A DNA stretch of 11,119 nt from CBDTYW01 sp965364735 (GTDB lineage Bacteria > Actinomycetota > Nitriliruptoria > Nitriliruptorales > Nitriliruptoraceae): positions 1 through 11,119 of the forward strand of contig CBDTYW010000113.1 of NCBI GenBank assembly GCA_965364735.1, in the 5' to 3' direction. Shown here in pieces: positions 5,664-11,119 of the stretch. How positions within the stretch are numbered: position 1 is the first letter of the stretch; each line of letters starts with the position of its first letter. The position numbers and the translations under genes are program-made. Below the pieces are notes generated by a model, which worked only from the letters and a program-made list of their open reading frames with translations, was not told the origin of the DNA and ran no database searches.

Positions 5664-6490
5664 TGCGGGTTCTCGTCACCGGCGGTGCAGGGCTGCTCGG
5701 CGGCGCGGTGCTGCGCTCCGCACCGACCTCCGTCGAGGTCGTCGCGACGTGGCGGAGAGCCACGGTCGCCGTGGACGTCCCAGCTCGGCAGGTCGATCTG
5801 GCCGATGGAGATGGCGTCCGCGCGATGCTCGACGACGTACGCGCGGATGTCGTGATCCACACCGCCTACGGCAAGGACGACGGCCGCCGCGACATCGAGC
5901 AGGCGACCGAGATCCTCGCCGAGGCCACGCGAGACCGTGGCGTGGGGCTCGTGCACGTGTCGAGCGACACGGTGTTCGACGGACGTTCCGCTCCCTACGC
6001 GGAGACCGCGACGACGAGTCCGGTCTTCCCGTACGGCCTCCAGAAGCGCAACGCTGAGACGACGGTGGCGCTCGACCCGACCGCAGCGATCGTGCGGACG
6101 TCGCTGCTCGTGGGCGTCGACCCGGTCGACGCCGCCAGCCGGTGGATGCTCGACCGCCTCGCGGCGGGGGAGGCGGCGACGCTGTTCACCGACGAGCTGC
6201 GCCAGCCGTCCCACGTCGACGACGTCGCGCGATGTCTCTGGGAGATCGCGGCGCTGCCAGCATCGGAGCGCGGCGGCCCCTGGCACGTCGTCGGGCCCGA
6301 GGTGCTGACGCGCTACAGCCTGGGCCTGCTCGTCGCGCGGCGCCACGGAGTCGCCGCAGCAGGGATCGTCCCGTCGCTCGCCGCCGAGCTCCCCGGGGAA
6401 CGGCCGCCGGATCTCCGGCTGACGACGGCGCGGCTCGGCGACGCCGGCATCGCTGCACCGCGACCGATCAGCGCGGCCCTCGCCTGCTGA
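5663..6490 (+). CDS. RmlD-like NAD(P)-dependent sugar-nucleotide reductase (extended SDR family)
   Basis: A 275-residue cytosolic protein. The N-terminus MRVLVTGGAGLLGGAVL carries the Rossmann G7-x-x-G10-x-x-G13 motif. HVSSDTVFDG (98-107) contains the catalytic serine region typical of RmlD, and Y124-x3-K128 in YGLQK is the catalytic Tyr/Lys pair. DELRQPSHVDDVA (177-189) corresponds to the family's D..G.PT...D.A block. RmlD reduces dTDP-4-dehydrorhamnose, but the wider family also includes MAT2B-like and other reductases. No rhamnose pathway partner lies nearby, so the substrate is uncertain. The length is close to the usual 280-300. The ATG at 5663 overlaps the previous stop by one base, indicating translational coupling. 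Why a reductase is coupled to a membrane protein of unknown function is not evident. It converges with the PEBP gene, with 15 bases between them. Confidence 0.86.
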   Translation: MRVLVTGGAGLLGGAVLRSAPTSVEVVATWRRATVAVDVPARQVDLADGDGVRAMLDDVRADVVIHTAYGKDDGRRDIEQATEILAEATRDRGVGLVHVSSDTVFDGRSAPYAETATTSPVFPYGLQKRNAETTVALDPTAAIVRTSLLVGVDPVDAASRWMLDRLAAGEAATLFTDELRQPSHVDDVARCLWEIAALPASERGGPWHVVGPEVLTRYSLGLLVARRHGVAAAGIVPSLAAELPGERPPDLRLTTARLGDAGIAAPRPISAALAC

Positions 6491-6510
6491 GGTCTGGGCT
6501 GTCTCTCAGC
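6486..6510. terminator. Possible bidirectional terminator between convergent genes
   Basis: GCTGAG (6486-6491) and CTCAGC (6505-6510) form a 6-bp stem with a 13-base loop, and G-T wobbles on both ends could add a pair each. The stem spans the 15-base gap and both stop codons of the RmlD-like and PEBP genes, which is the position expected of a shared terminator. There is no T-run on either strand, so strength is doubtful. Confidence 0.3.
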
Positions 6511-7000
6511 GAGAGAACATCCCGGTGATCGAGGCCTGGTCGATCGTGGCGTAGTTCAGCTGGAACCCCACGACGGCGCACGGCGTCATCTGCTCGACCT
6601 CGAGCATCTTGTCGACGGCGCGCACCGTGAAGATGTAGCGGTGTGCCTCGTCGCCCTCGGGCGGGCAGGGGCCCGCATAGCCGGGGACGCCGGTGTCGGT
6701 GCGGATCGCCAGCGCGCCTTCGGGAAGCTCCCCGCCCTCAGACCCTGCGCCGAGCGCGAGCGATGTGACGTCGGCCGGGATGTTGACGAGGACCCAGTGC
6801 CAGAAGCCCGAACCGGTCGGGGCGTCCGGGTCGAAGCACTGGATCGTGTAGCTCACGGTCCCTTCGGGGCCGGCGCTCCAGGAGAGCTGTGGCGAGACGT
6901 TGTCGCCTGCGCATCCGAATCCGAACGAGGCGGCCATCGCCTGGGCTCCGGCGAGGGTGTCACCGTCGTTGAACGTCTCGGACGTGAGGGTCATGGCCAT
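6506..7000 (-). CDS. YbhB/YbcL family Raf kinase inhibitor-like protein (PEBP fold)
   Basis: A 164-residue protein of the phosphatidylethanolamine-binding protein superfamily. The two PEBP signatures are clear: the FDPDAPTGSGFWHWVLVNIP block (56-75), with the Asp-Pro-Asp and His that line the ligand pocket, and GYAGPCPPEG...HRYIFTV (107-126). N-terminally, GDNVSPQLSW (32-41) is also conserved. The length matches the bacterial YbhB/YbcL type, usually 150-185 residues. There is no signal peptide, so it is cytosolic; the YbcL type is often periplasmic. Bacterial members have no firmly established biochemical role, and 'Raf kinase inhibitor' reflects only homology to the mammalian protein. The ATG at 7000 is preceded by GGAG nine bases upstream; a second Met two codons later is a less well-spaced alternative. 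It is divergent from the ABC transporter operon. Confidence 0.93.
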   Translation of the reverse strand: MAMTLTSETFNDGDTLAGAQAMAASFGFGCAGDNVSPQLSWSAGPEGTVSYTIQCFDPDAPTGSGFWHWVLVNIPADVTSLALGAGSEGGELPEGALAIRTDTGVPGYAGPCPPEGDEAHRYIFTVRAVDKMLEVEQMTPCAVVGFQLNYATIDQASITGMFSR

Positions 7001-7034
7001 GCGTGCGGGCTCCGGTCTGAGGTCGTGACGCCTG

Positions 7035-7040
7035 ACGCTA
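7035..7040 (-). promoter_or_regulatory. Candidate -10 element for the PEBP gene
   Basis: On the minus strand this reads TAGCGT, a TAnnnT match about 35 bases before the PEBP start codon. That leaves room for a short leader including the GGAG site. The identical hexamer lies on the plus strand at 7164-7169, facing the transporter. No clear -35 is visible. Confidence 0.22.
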
Positions 7041-7062
7041 ACGCCACCTCACCGCGCGCGCT

Positions 7063-7076
7063 CGACGGATCCGTCG
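7063..7076. promoter_or_regulatory. 14-bp perfect palindrome, candidate operator
   Basis: CGACGGATCCGTCG reads the same on both strands without a spacer. It lies in the divergent PEBP/transporter spacer, just upstream of the candidate PEBP -10 element and about 90 bases upstream of the candidate transporter -10. It suits a dimeric regulator controlling one or both genes. The regulator is not in the window. Confidence 0.35.
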
Positions 7077-7163
7077 CGTCAGCTCATGACCTCGAAGCGG
7101 CCGGATCCAGTCTGGTGACGGAGGCGGGCAGAAAAGACAGTGCGCCCAGTACGAGGTCGGTAG

Positions 7164-7169
7164 TAGCGT
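7164..7169 (+). promoter_or_regulatory. Candidate -10 element for the ABC transporter operon
   Basis: TAGCGT (preceded by an overlapping TAGTAG) fits TAnnnT. Initiation about seven bases downstream would be near 7176-7177, exactly at the left arm of a strong hairpin. No convincing -35 lies 16-18 bases upstream; AAGACA at 7134-7139 is too far away. The call rests on motif and position. Confidence 0.3.
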
Positions 7170-7176
7170 CACGGGA

Positions 7177-7195
7177 CGGGCGCAGCCTGCGCCCG
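7177..7195 (+). promoter_or_regulatory. Strong hairpin in the leader of the binding-protein gene
   Basis: CGGGCGCA (7177-7184), loop GCC, TGCGCCCG (7188-7195): a perfect, all but one pair G-C, 8-bp stem with a 3-base loop. It ends 11 bases before the AAGGA ribosome site of the binding-protein gene. As RNA it would be very stable. It could protect the 5' end, affect translation or cause attenuation; as DNA it could be an operator. It is not a terminator for the PEBP gene, which runs away from it. Confidence 0.5.
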
Positions 7196-7219
7196 ACCGC
7201 CGAAACAAGGACTTCAGCG

Positions 7220-8851
7220 ATGCAGCTTCCAAGGACGAGACGACGGGGCCGGCTCACGCGAGCCGTCGTCCCTGCGATCGCGATCGCGATGATCGCCACC
7301 GCATGCAGCAGCGGCGACGGAGCCACGGACGAGCCGTCCGACCCCGTCACCGAGAGCAGCGACCCGAGCGCCAGCCCGACCGCCTCCGGCGACCCGGGGA
7401 TCCTCGTGGTCGGCACGACGGAGAAGCCGTCGACGATCGACCCGGCCGAGGTCTACGAGAAGATGGCGTCGGACTTCCTGTTCAACACCACCGACCGTCT
7501 CGTCGCGCTCGAGCCCGGGACCGGAGATGCGGTCCCCGGCGTCGCGGAGTCCTACGAGATCAGCGATGACGGCCTCGTCTACACGTTCACGCTGCGCAGC
7601 GGTGTCACGTTCCAGGACGGCTCCGACCTCACGTCGGAGGACGTGAAGTGGTCGCTTGAGCGGGCGATGAACATCAGCCACCCGGACGGCGCGTCCTTCC
7701 TCATCGGCGGCATCACGTCGATCGAGACGCCGGACGAGCTCACCGTCGTCATCACGATCGGCGCCCCGAACGTGACGTTCCTGTCGCGGCTCGCGTACAC
7801 CGTCGGCTCGATCCTGCCGTCGGACTCCGACGCCTACACCGCGCCGGACGAAGCGTTCGTCGATCCGAGCGGTGATGACGTCGCCGAGTTCATCACCTCG
7901 GACGTGATCGTCGGTTCCGGCCCGTACCGGATGACCGACTACTCGCCCGACCTCGGCGCGACGTTCGAGGCATGGGACGGCTACTGGGGCGAGGCCCCGA
8001 AGATCCCGAAGGTCCGGGTGGCGTTCTACGAGAGCACCGCGCAGATGGCCAACGCGCTGCGCAACGACGAGATCGATCTGAACATCAACGACTTCGGCCC
8101 GGCCGAGCGCACCGCGCTGACCGACGCCGACAACGTCACCGTCGCGCAGGGCGAGGGCGGCCGCATCCGCTACATCGTCTTCGACGTCACGCAGCCCCCG
8201 TTCGACGACCCGGCCGTGCGTCGCACGATCGCCGCGACCGTCGACCGCCAGCGCATCATCGACGATGTCTTCGAGGGTGTCGGCAGCCCGATCTTCTCCA
8301 TGGTCCCGCCGGCCTACCCCTCGTCGGTCGATGCGATCTCGACCATCGAGGCCGAGGTCGACGGACCGATCTCGTTCGACCTCTGGTACCCGCTGAACAA
8401 GTACGGCGACACCGAGCAGGACGTCGGTGAGTCGATCGCTCGCTCGCTCAACGAGTCCGACCTCTTCGACGTGACCACGCAGTCCGCGGACTGGGCCGCG
8501 GAGTACGCGTCGAACCTGTCCACCGGTGCCTACGGAGCGTTCCTGCTCGGCTGGTACCCGGACTACATCGACCCGGACGACTACATCGAGCCGTTCTACG
8601 ACAGCGAGGGCTTCCTCGGCTACTACTCCTCGGCGGAGATGGATGCGCTGATCGACAGGCAGCACGCCGAGACCGACCTCGACGCGCGTGTGGCGATCTT
8701 CAAGGACATCCAGGAGCTCGCGGCGAAGGACATGCCGTTGGTGCCGCTCTACGAGGAGTCGTTCCAGTCGTACTTCGTGAACGGCCTGACCGGTGTCGAG
8801 AACTCCGTGGACATCTCGGGCTCGGCCCGCTGGTGGCTCATCGGACGCTGA
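7220..8851 (+). CDS. ABC transporter substrate-binding lipoprotein, peptide/nickel type (SBP family 5)
   Basis: A 543-residue extracytoplasmic solute-binding protein. It delivers a ligand, typically a di- or oligopeptide, to the permeases encoded next. It has a basic N-region (RTRRRGRLTR), a hydrophobic core at 15-28 and a lipobox-like TAC with lipidation Cys29, followed by a Ser/Asp/Pro/Thr-rich tether to about residue 58. The mature part shows SBP_bac_5 features: TIDPAEVYEKMA; LVALEPGTGDAVPGVAESYE and DGLVYTFTLRSGVTFQDG; TSEDVKWSLERA; GSGPYRM; FDDPAVRRTIAATVDRQRII; and the C-terminal VPLYEES. The arginine pair could suggest Tat export, but the +2 position is Arg rather than hydrophobic, so Sec is as likely. 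Ligand cannot be read from sequence. The ATG has AAGGA eight bases upstream, with a hairpin before that. The permease gene follows 147 bases later. Confidence 0.96.
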   Translation: MQLPRTRRRGRLTRAVVPAIAIAMIATACSSGDGATDEPSDPVTESSDPSASPTASGDPGILVVGTTEKPSTIDPAEVYEKMASDFLFNTTDRLVALEPGTGDAVPGVAESYEISDDGLVYTFTLRSGVTFQDGSDLTSEDVKWSLERAMNISHPDGASFLIGGITSIETPDELTVVITIGAPNVTFLSRLAYTVGSILPSDSDAYTAPDEAFVDPSGDDVAEFITSDVIVGSGPYRMTDYSPDLGATFEAWDGYWGEAPKIPKVRVAFYESTAQMANALRNDEIDLNINDFGPAERTALTDADNVTVAQGEGGRIRYIVFDVTQPPFDDPAVRRTIAATVDRQRIIDDVFEGVGSPIFSMVPPAYPSSVDAISTIEAEVDGPISFDLWYPLNKYGDTEQDVGESIARSLNESDLFDVTTQSADWAAEYASNLSTGAYGAFLLGWYPDYIDPDDYIEPFYDSEGFLGYYSSAEMDALIDRQHAETDLDARVAIFKDIQELAAKDMPLVPLYEESFQSYFVNGLTGVENSVDISGSARWWLIGR

Positions 8852-8853
8852 TC

Positions 8854-8913
8854 TGACGACGGGCTGCCGGACCTCAGAGGTACTCCTGTCGTCAATAGAT
8901 CGGCAGCCCCGTC
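8854..8913 (+). promoter_or_regulatory. Intercistronic stem-loop structure between binding protein and permease
   Basis: GGGCTGCCG (8861-8869) pairs perfectly with CGGCAGCCC (8901-8909). GAC/GTC on the outside extends this to 12 pairs with one bulged C, starting six bases after the stop codon. A competing stem, TGACGAC (8854-8860) with GTCGTCA (8888-8894), uses part of the same left arm. A small ACCT-CAG-AGGT hairpin sits inside the loop. In many importer operons such structures reduce transcription into the permeases or protect the 3' end of the binding-protein message, so that more binding protein is made. That role is inferred here. Confidence 0.5.
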
Positions 8914-8998
8914 CGGGCGGCGTGATGTGGTGGCCGAGCGCGCAGGTCGCGTTCTTGGTTTCCTGCGCGCAGCGCTCCCCGCGACGAACGGAGACGAC

Positions 8999-10027
8999 GT
9001 GGCATCTGGACGACGCAGCGGAAGTCTCCGCAGCTATGTCCTGGGCCGTCTCGCGTTCGCGCCCATCTTCCTCTTCCTCCTCCTCACGCTGCTCTTCATC
9101 CTCCTGCGGGTGATGCCGGGCGACCCGGTCGCGGCCGCGCTCGGCGACCGCATCTCGGCCGACCAGCTCGAGGTCCGACGGGCTGCCGCAGGTCTGAACG
9201 ATCCGCTGCTGGTGCAGTACGGCCGCTACCTCAGCGGCGTCGTCCGGGGTGACTTCGGCACGGCCGTGACGGACTCGCGTTCGGTCACCCAGATCATCGC
9301 GGACCTCTTCCCCGCGACGTTCGAGCTGACCATGTTCGCGATGGTCATCGCGGTCTCGACCGGCATCTTCGTCGGAGCTGTCGGAGCCCGGCTGCGCGAC
9401 GGTGCCTTCGACGTCGCAGGTCGGCTGTTCGCCGTCGTCGCGTACGCCGCTCCCGTCTTCTGGATCGGGATCCTGGCGCAGCTGTTGTTCGCGAACCGCT
9501 GGGGGCTGTTGCCCACCGGCAACCGTGTCAGCGCGCGCATCGCGTTCGACGACCCGACCGGCTTCTTCCTGCTCGACGGGATCCTCACCCGCGACTGGGC
9601 CTTCTTCCGTGATGCGCTCGAGCACCTCCTGCTGCCGGGCATCACCCTCGGGCTCGTGATCAGCGGGGTCTTCATCCGCATGGTCCGCGTCAACATGCTG
9701 CAGACGTTGCGCGCCGACTACGTCGAGGCTGCGCATGCGCGCGGCATCCCGGAGCGGCGGGTGCTGTTCCGGCATGCGTTCCGCAACGCGCTGGTGCCGG
9801 TCGTCACGATCATGGGGCTGCAGTTCGCGCTGCTGCTCGGCGGAGCGATCCTCACCGAGACGACGTTCTCGTGGCCCGGGCTCGGACAGGGCCTCGTCGA
9901 GTTCATCAACTCCCGTGACTACGCCGCGGTCCAGGGCATCACCACGTTCTTCGCCGTCCTCGTCGTCGCGGTGAGCGTGCTCATCGACATCGTCAACGGG
10001 CTCATCGACCCCCGCGTGCGTTACTGA
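8999..10027 (+). CDS. Peptide-type ABC transporter permease, first subunit (DppB/OppB family)
   Basis: A 342-residue inner-membrane subunit forming half of the transport channel. The N-terminus has the family signature: a basic stretch, a first hydrophobic segment (17-37), then LRVMPGDPVAAALGDR. The long extracytoplasmic region and further membrane segments follow at about 107-131, 143-165, 209-232, 264-286 and 313-337, the usual six. The cytoplasmic EAA coupling loop is E243-A-A with Gly249 (YVEAAHARGIPERRVLFRHA), the contact site for the ATPase. The protein ends in LIDPRVRY, the characteristic C-terminus. GTG 8999 is chosen because GGAG lies five bases upstream and the length matches the family; an in-frame GTG at 8927 would add 24 residues without a clear ribosome site. 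The stop overlaps the next ATG by one base (TGATG). Confidence 0.95.
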   Translation: MASGRRSGSLRSYVLGRLAFAPIFLFLLLTLLFILLRVMPGDPVAAALGDRISADQLEVRRAAAGLNDPLLVQYGRYLSGVVRGDFGTAVTDSRSVTQIIADLFPATFELTMFAMVIAVSTGIFVGAVGARLRDGAFDVAGRLFAVVAYAAPVFWIGILAQLLFANRWGLLPTGNRVSARIAFDDPTGFFLLDGILTRDWAFFRDALEHLLLPGITLGLVISGVFIRMVRVNMLQTLRADYVEAAHARGIPERRVLFRHAFRNALVPVVTIMGLQFALLLGGAILTETTFSWPGLGQGLVEFINSRDYAAVQGITTFFAVLVVAVSVLIDIVNGLIDPRVRY

Positions 10028-11119
10028 TGACCGAGCCGATCACCACGACATCACCTGACGCCATCCCTCCGAGCCGGGCCAGCCGCCTGCGCGCTCGTTG
10101 GCGGCATGCCGTCAAGCCGTGGCGAGGGGCGAACCCGATGGCGCGACGGCTGGTCATCGTCGGCGCGCTCATCACCACCATGTTCGGGATCATGGCGATC
10201 ACCCCCTCGACCTTCGCGCCGTACGGCGAGGAGCAGTACCGCTCGGTCGTGGGGACGAGGATCGACCCGGAGACCAACCCCGACATCAGCTGCAACGCTC
10301 CCGGCGTGGACTGCGAGCAGCTCCCGCGACGGCAGGCTCCTGATGCCGAGTTCCGGTTCGGGACGACGTCCGCACGGTTCGACGTGCTCAGCCGCGTCGT
10401 GCACGGAACGCGGATCGCGTTCGCGATCGTGATCCTCTCGACGCTGCTCGCCATGGGGATCGGCGTGCCACTCGGTCTCGTGTCCGGGTACCGCGGCGGC
10501 AAGATCGACCGGGTGCTCGTCACGCTGATGGACGCGGTCTACGTCATCCCCGGGCTGCTGCTCGCCATCATCGTCGCGTTCGTCCTGCAGGCCTACTTCG
10601 AGCCCGGCCTGGCCTCGGCAGCGGTCGCCGTCGGGGTGGTCTACGTGCCGCAGTACTTCCGGGTCATCCGCAACCACACGCTGAGCGTCAAGACCGAACC
10701 GTTCGTCGAGGCCGCCCGCTCGATGGGGGCGCCGCCGCGGACGATCATCCTGCGCTACGTCTTCTTCAACGTCGTGCAGAGCGTTCCCGTGATCTTCACG
10801 CTCAACGCTGCCGACGCGGTCCTCACCCTCGCCGGGCTGGGGTTCCTCGGCTACGGCGTGCCGTACCCGCGGGCCGAGTGGGGCCTCGACGTGTCGCGCG
10901 CGATCTCCGACGTCGTCGGCGGGTTCTGGTGGACCGCCTTCTGGCCGGGCCTCGCCATCATGCTGCTGGTGACCGGGCTGACGCTGCTCGGTGAGGGCCT
11001 CAACGACATCATCAACCCGTTGCTGCGGACACGCGGGATCCGCGAGTCCTCGATCCGCGCACGGCTGACCCGGCGCGCGGCCCGTCGCAACCGGCCGGTC
11101 GAGGCCGACGAGACCCGTC
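10027..11119 (+). CDS. Peptide-type ABC transporter permease, second subunit (DppC/OppC family), cut by window edge
   Basis: The partner permease, open for 364 codons to the edge. A basic N-terminal cytoplasmic tail is followed by a first membrane segment at about 41-60. An extracytoplasmic loop to about 122 holds FAPYG and two cysteines (89 and 96) that could form a disulfide. FGTTSARFDVLSRVVHGTRIA (residues 113-133) is the family's FGTD..GRDVLSR.I.G.R block. The EAA coupling loop is E228-A-A with Gly234. TLAGLGFLGYGV and PGLAIMLLVTGLTLLGEGLND are typical of the C-terminal core, which normally ends near LNPLLR. Here INPLLRTRG is followed by at least 20 more residues rich in Arg, a C-terminal tail without known role. 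Translation is coupled to the first permease by TGATG. ATP-binding subunits are expected downstream. Confidence 0.95.
   Translation, partial: MTEPITTTSPDAIPPSRASRLRARWRHAVKPWRGANPMARRLVIVGALITTMFGIMAITPSTFAPYGEEQYRSVVGTRIDPETNPDISCNAPGVDCEQLPRRQAPDAEFRFGTTSARFDVLSRVVHGTRIAFAIVILSTLLAMGIGVPLGLVSGYRGGKIDRVLVTLMDAVYVIPGLLLAIIVAFVLQAYFEPGLASAAVAVGVVYVPQYFRVIRNHTLSVKTEPFVEAARSMGAPPRTIILRYVFFNVVQSVPVIFTLNAADAVLTLAGLGFLGYGVPYPRAEWGLDVSRAISDVVGGFWWTAFWPGLAIMLLVTGLTLLGEGLNDIINPLLRTRGIRESSIRARLTRRAARRNRPVEADETR

Noticed and set aside
5411..6346. A 311-codon minus-strand open frame opposite the membrane protein and RmlD-like genes
   Set aside because: Composition is typical of an antisense shadow, it has no recognisable motif and no ribosome site, and both plus-strand genes are better supported.
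6641..7219. Extended N-terminus for the binding protein reaching back into the PEBP gene
   Set aside because: The open frame continues upstream only because no stop occurs by chance. The signal peptide and lipobox place the start at 7220, with an AAGGA site eight bases before it.
7214..9775. An 853-codon open frame on the minus strand opposite the binding-protein and first permease genes
   Set aside because: Its translation is low-complexity, dominated by Arg, Asp, Glu and Val, with no domain. It runs across two well-supported genes and their spacer. High GC with GC-rich third positions removes stop codons from the opposite frame, which explains its length.
1..11119. Search for mobile elements, CRISPR arrays, tRNA genes, toxin-antitoxin or defence genes
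   Set aside because: No transposase, integrase, regularly spaced repeats, tRNA cloverleaf or recognisable defence domains were seen on either strand; the window looks like ordinary core chromosome.

Overview
The window is high-GC DNA with strongly GC-biased third codon positions, frequent GTG/TTG starts, 1-nt TGATG gene overlaps and TAnnnT-type -10 candidates. Together these point to an Actinomycetota chromosome. The genus cannot be determined from this sequence alone. There is no tRNA, rRNA, CRISPR array, insertion sequence, integrase or phage gene, and no stretch longer than about 220 bases lacks a gene.

Layout, left to right. (1) 1-346, minus strand: N-terminal part of class II fumarase (fumC), cut by the window edge. 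(2) 347-501: divergent spacer with several inverted repeats. (3) 502-1849, plus strand: two small-family genes in tandem, a DUF4253 protein and a DUF3253 protein. (4) 1858-3033, minus strand: a cardiolipin synthase/phospholipase D-like enzyme with two HKD motifs, convergent with the DUF3253 gene and only 8 bases from it. (5) 3122-4345, plus strand: PLP-dependent threonine dehydratase with a C-terminal ACT domain, starting at TTG. (6) 4455-6490, plus strand: an unrecognised single-pass membrane protein, translationally coupled to an RmlD-like NAD(P)-binding reductase. (7) 6506-7000, minus strand: a YbhB/YbcL (PEBP) family protein. (8) 7220 to the right edge, plus strand: a peptide-type (Dpp/Opp) ABC importer operon with a lipoprotein binding protein, a first permease and a second permease cut by the edge. 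ATP-binding subunits are expected just beyond the window.

Most genes look like ordinary housekeeping metabolism (TCA cycle, amino-acid degradation, phospholipid synthesis, peptide uptake) mixed with small genes of unknown function. The importer genes form one functional unit: the lipoprotein captures peptide or another solute outside the cell, and the two permeases form the channel. The other neighbours show no obvious shared pathway.

I found no convincing undescribed multi-gene system. The most interesting material is non-coding. There are competing RNA stems between the binding-protein and permease genes, a strong hairpin at the likely 5' end of the binding-protein mRNA, and a 14-bp perfect palindrome in the same divergent spacer. 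The fumC/DUF4253 spacer has a triple 7-mer palindrome cluster, and the unknown membrane-protein gene is preceded by mutually exclusive hairpins. The unknown membrane protein itself is the least explained gene.
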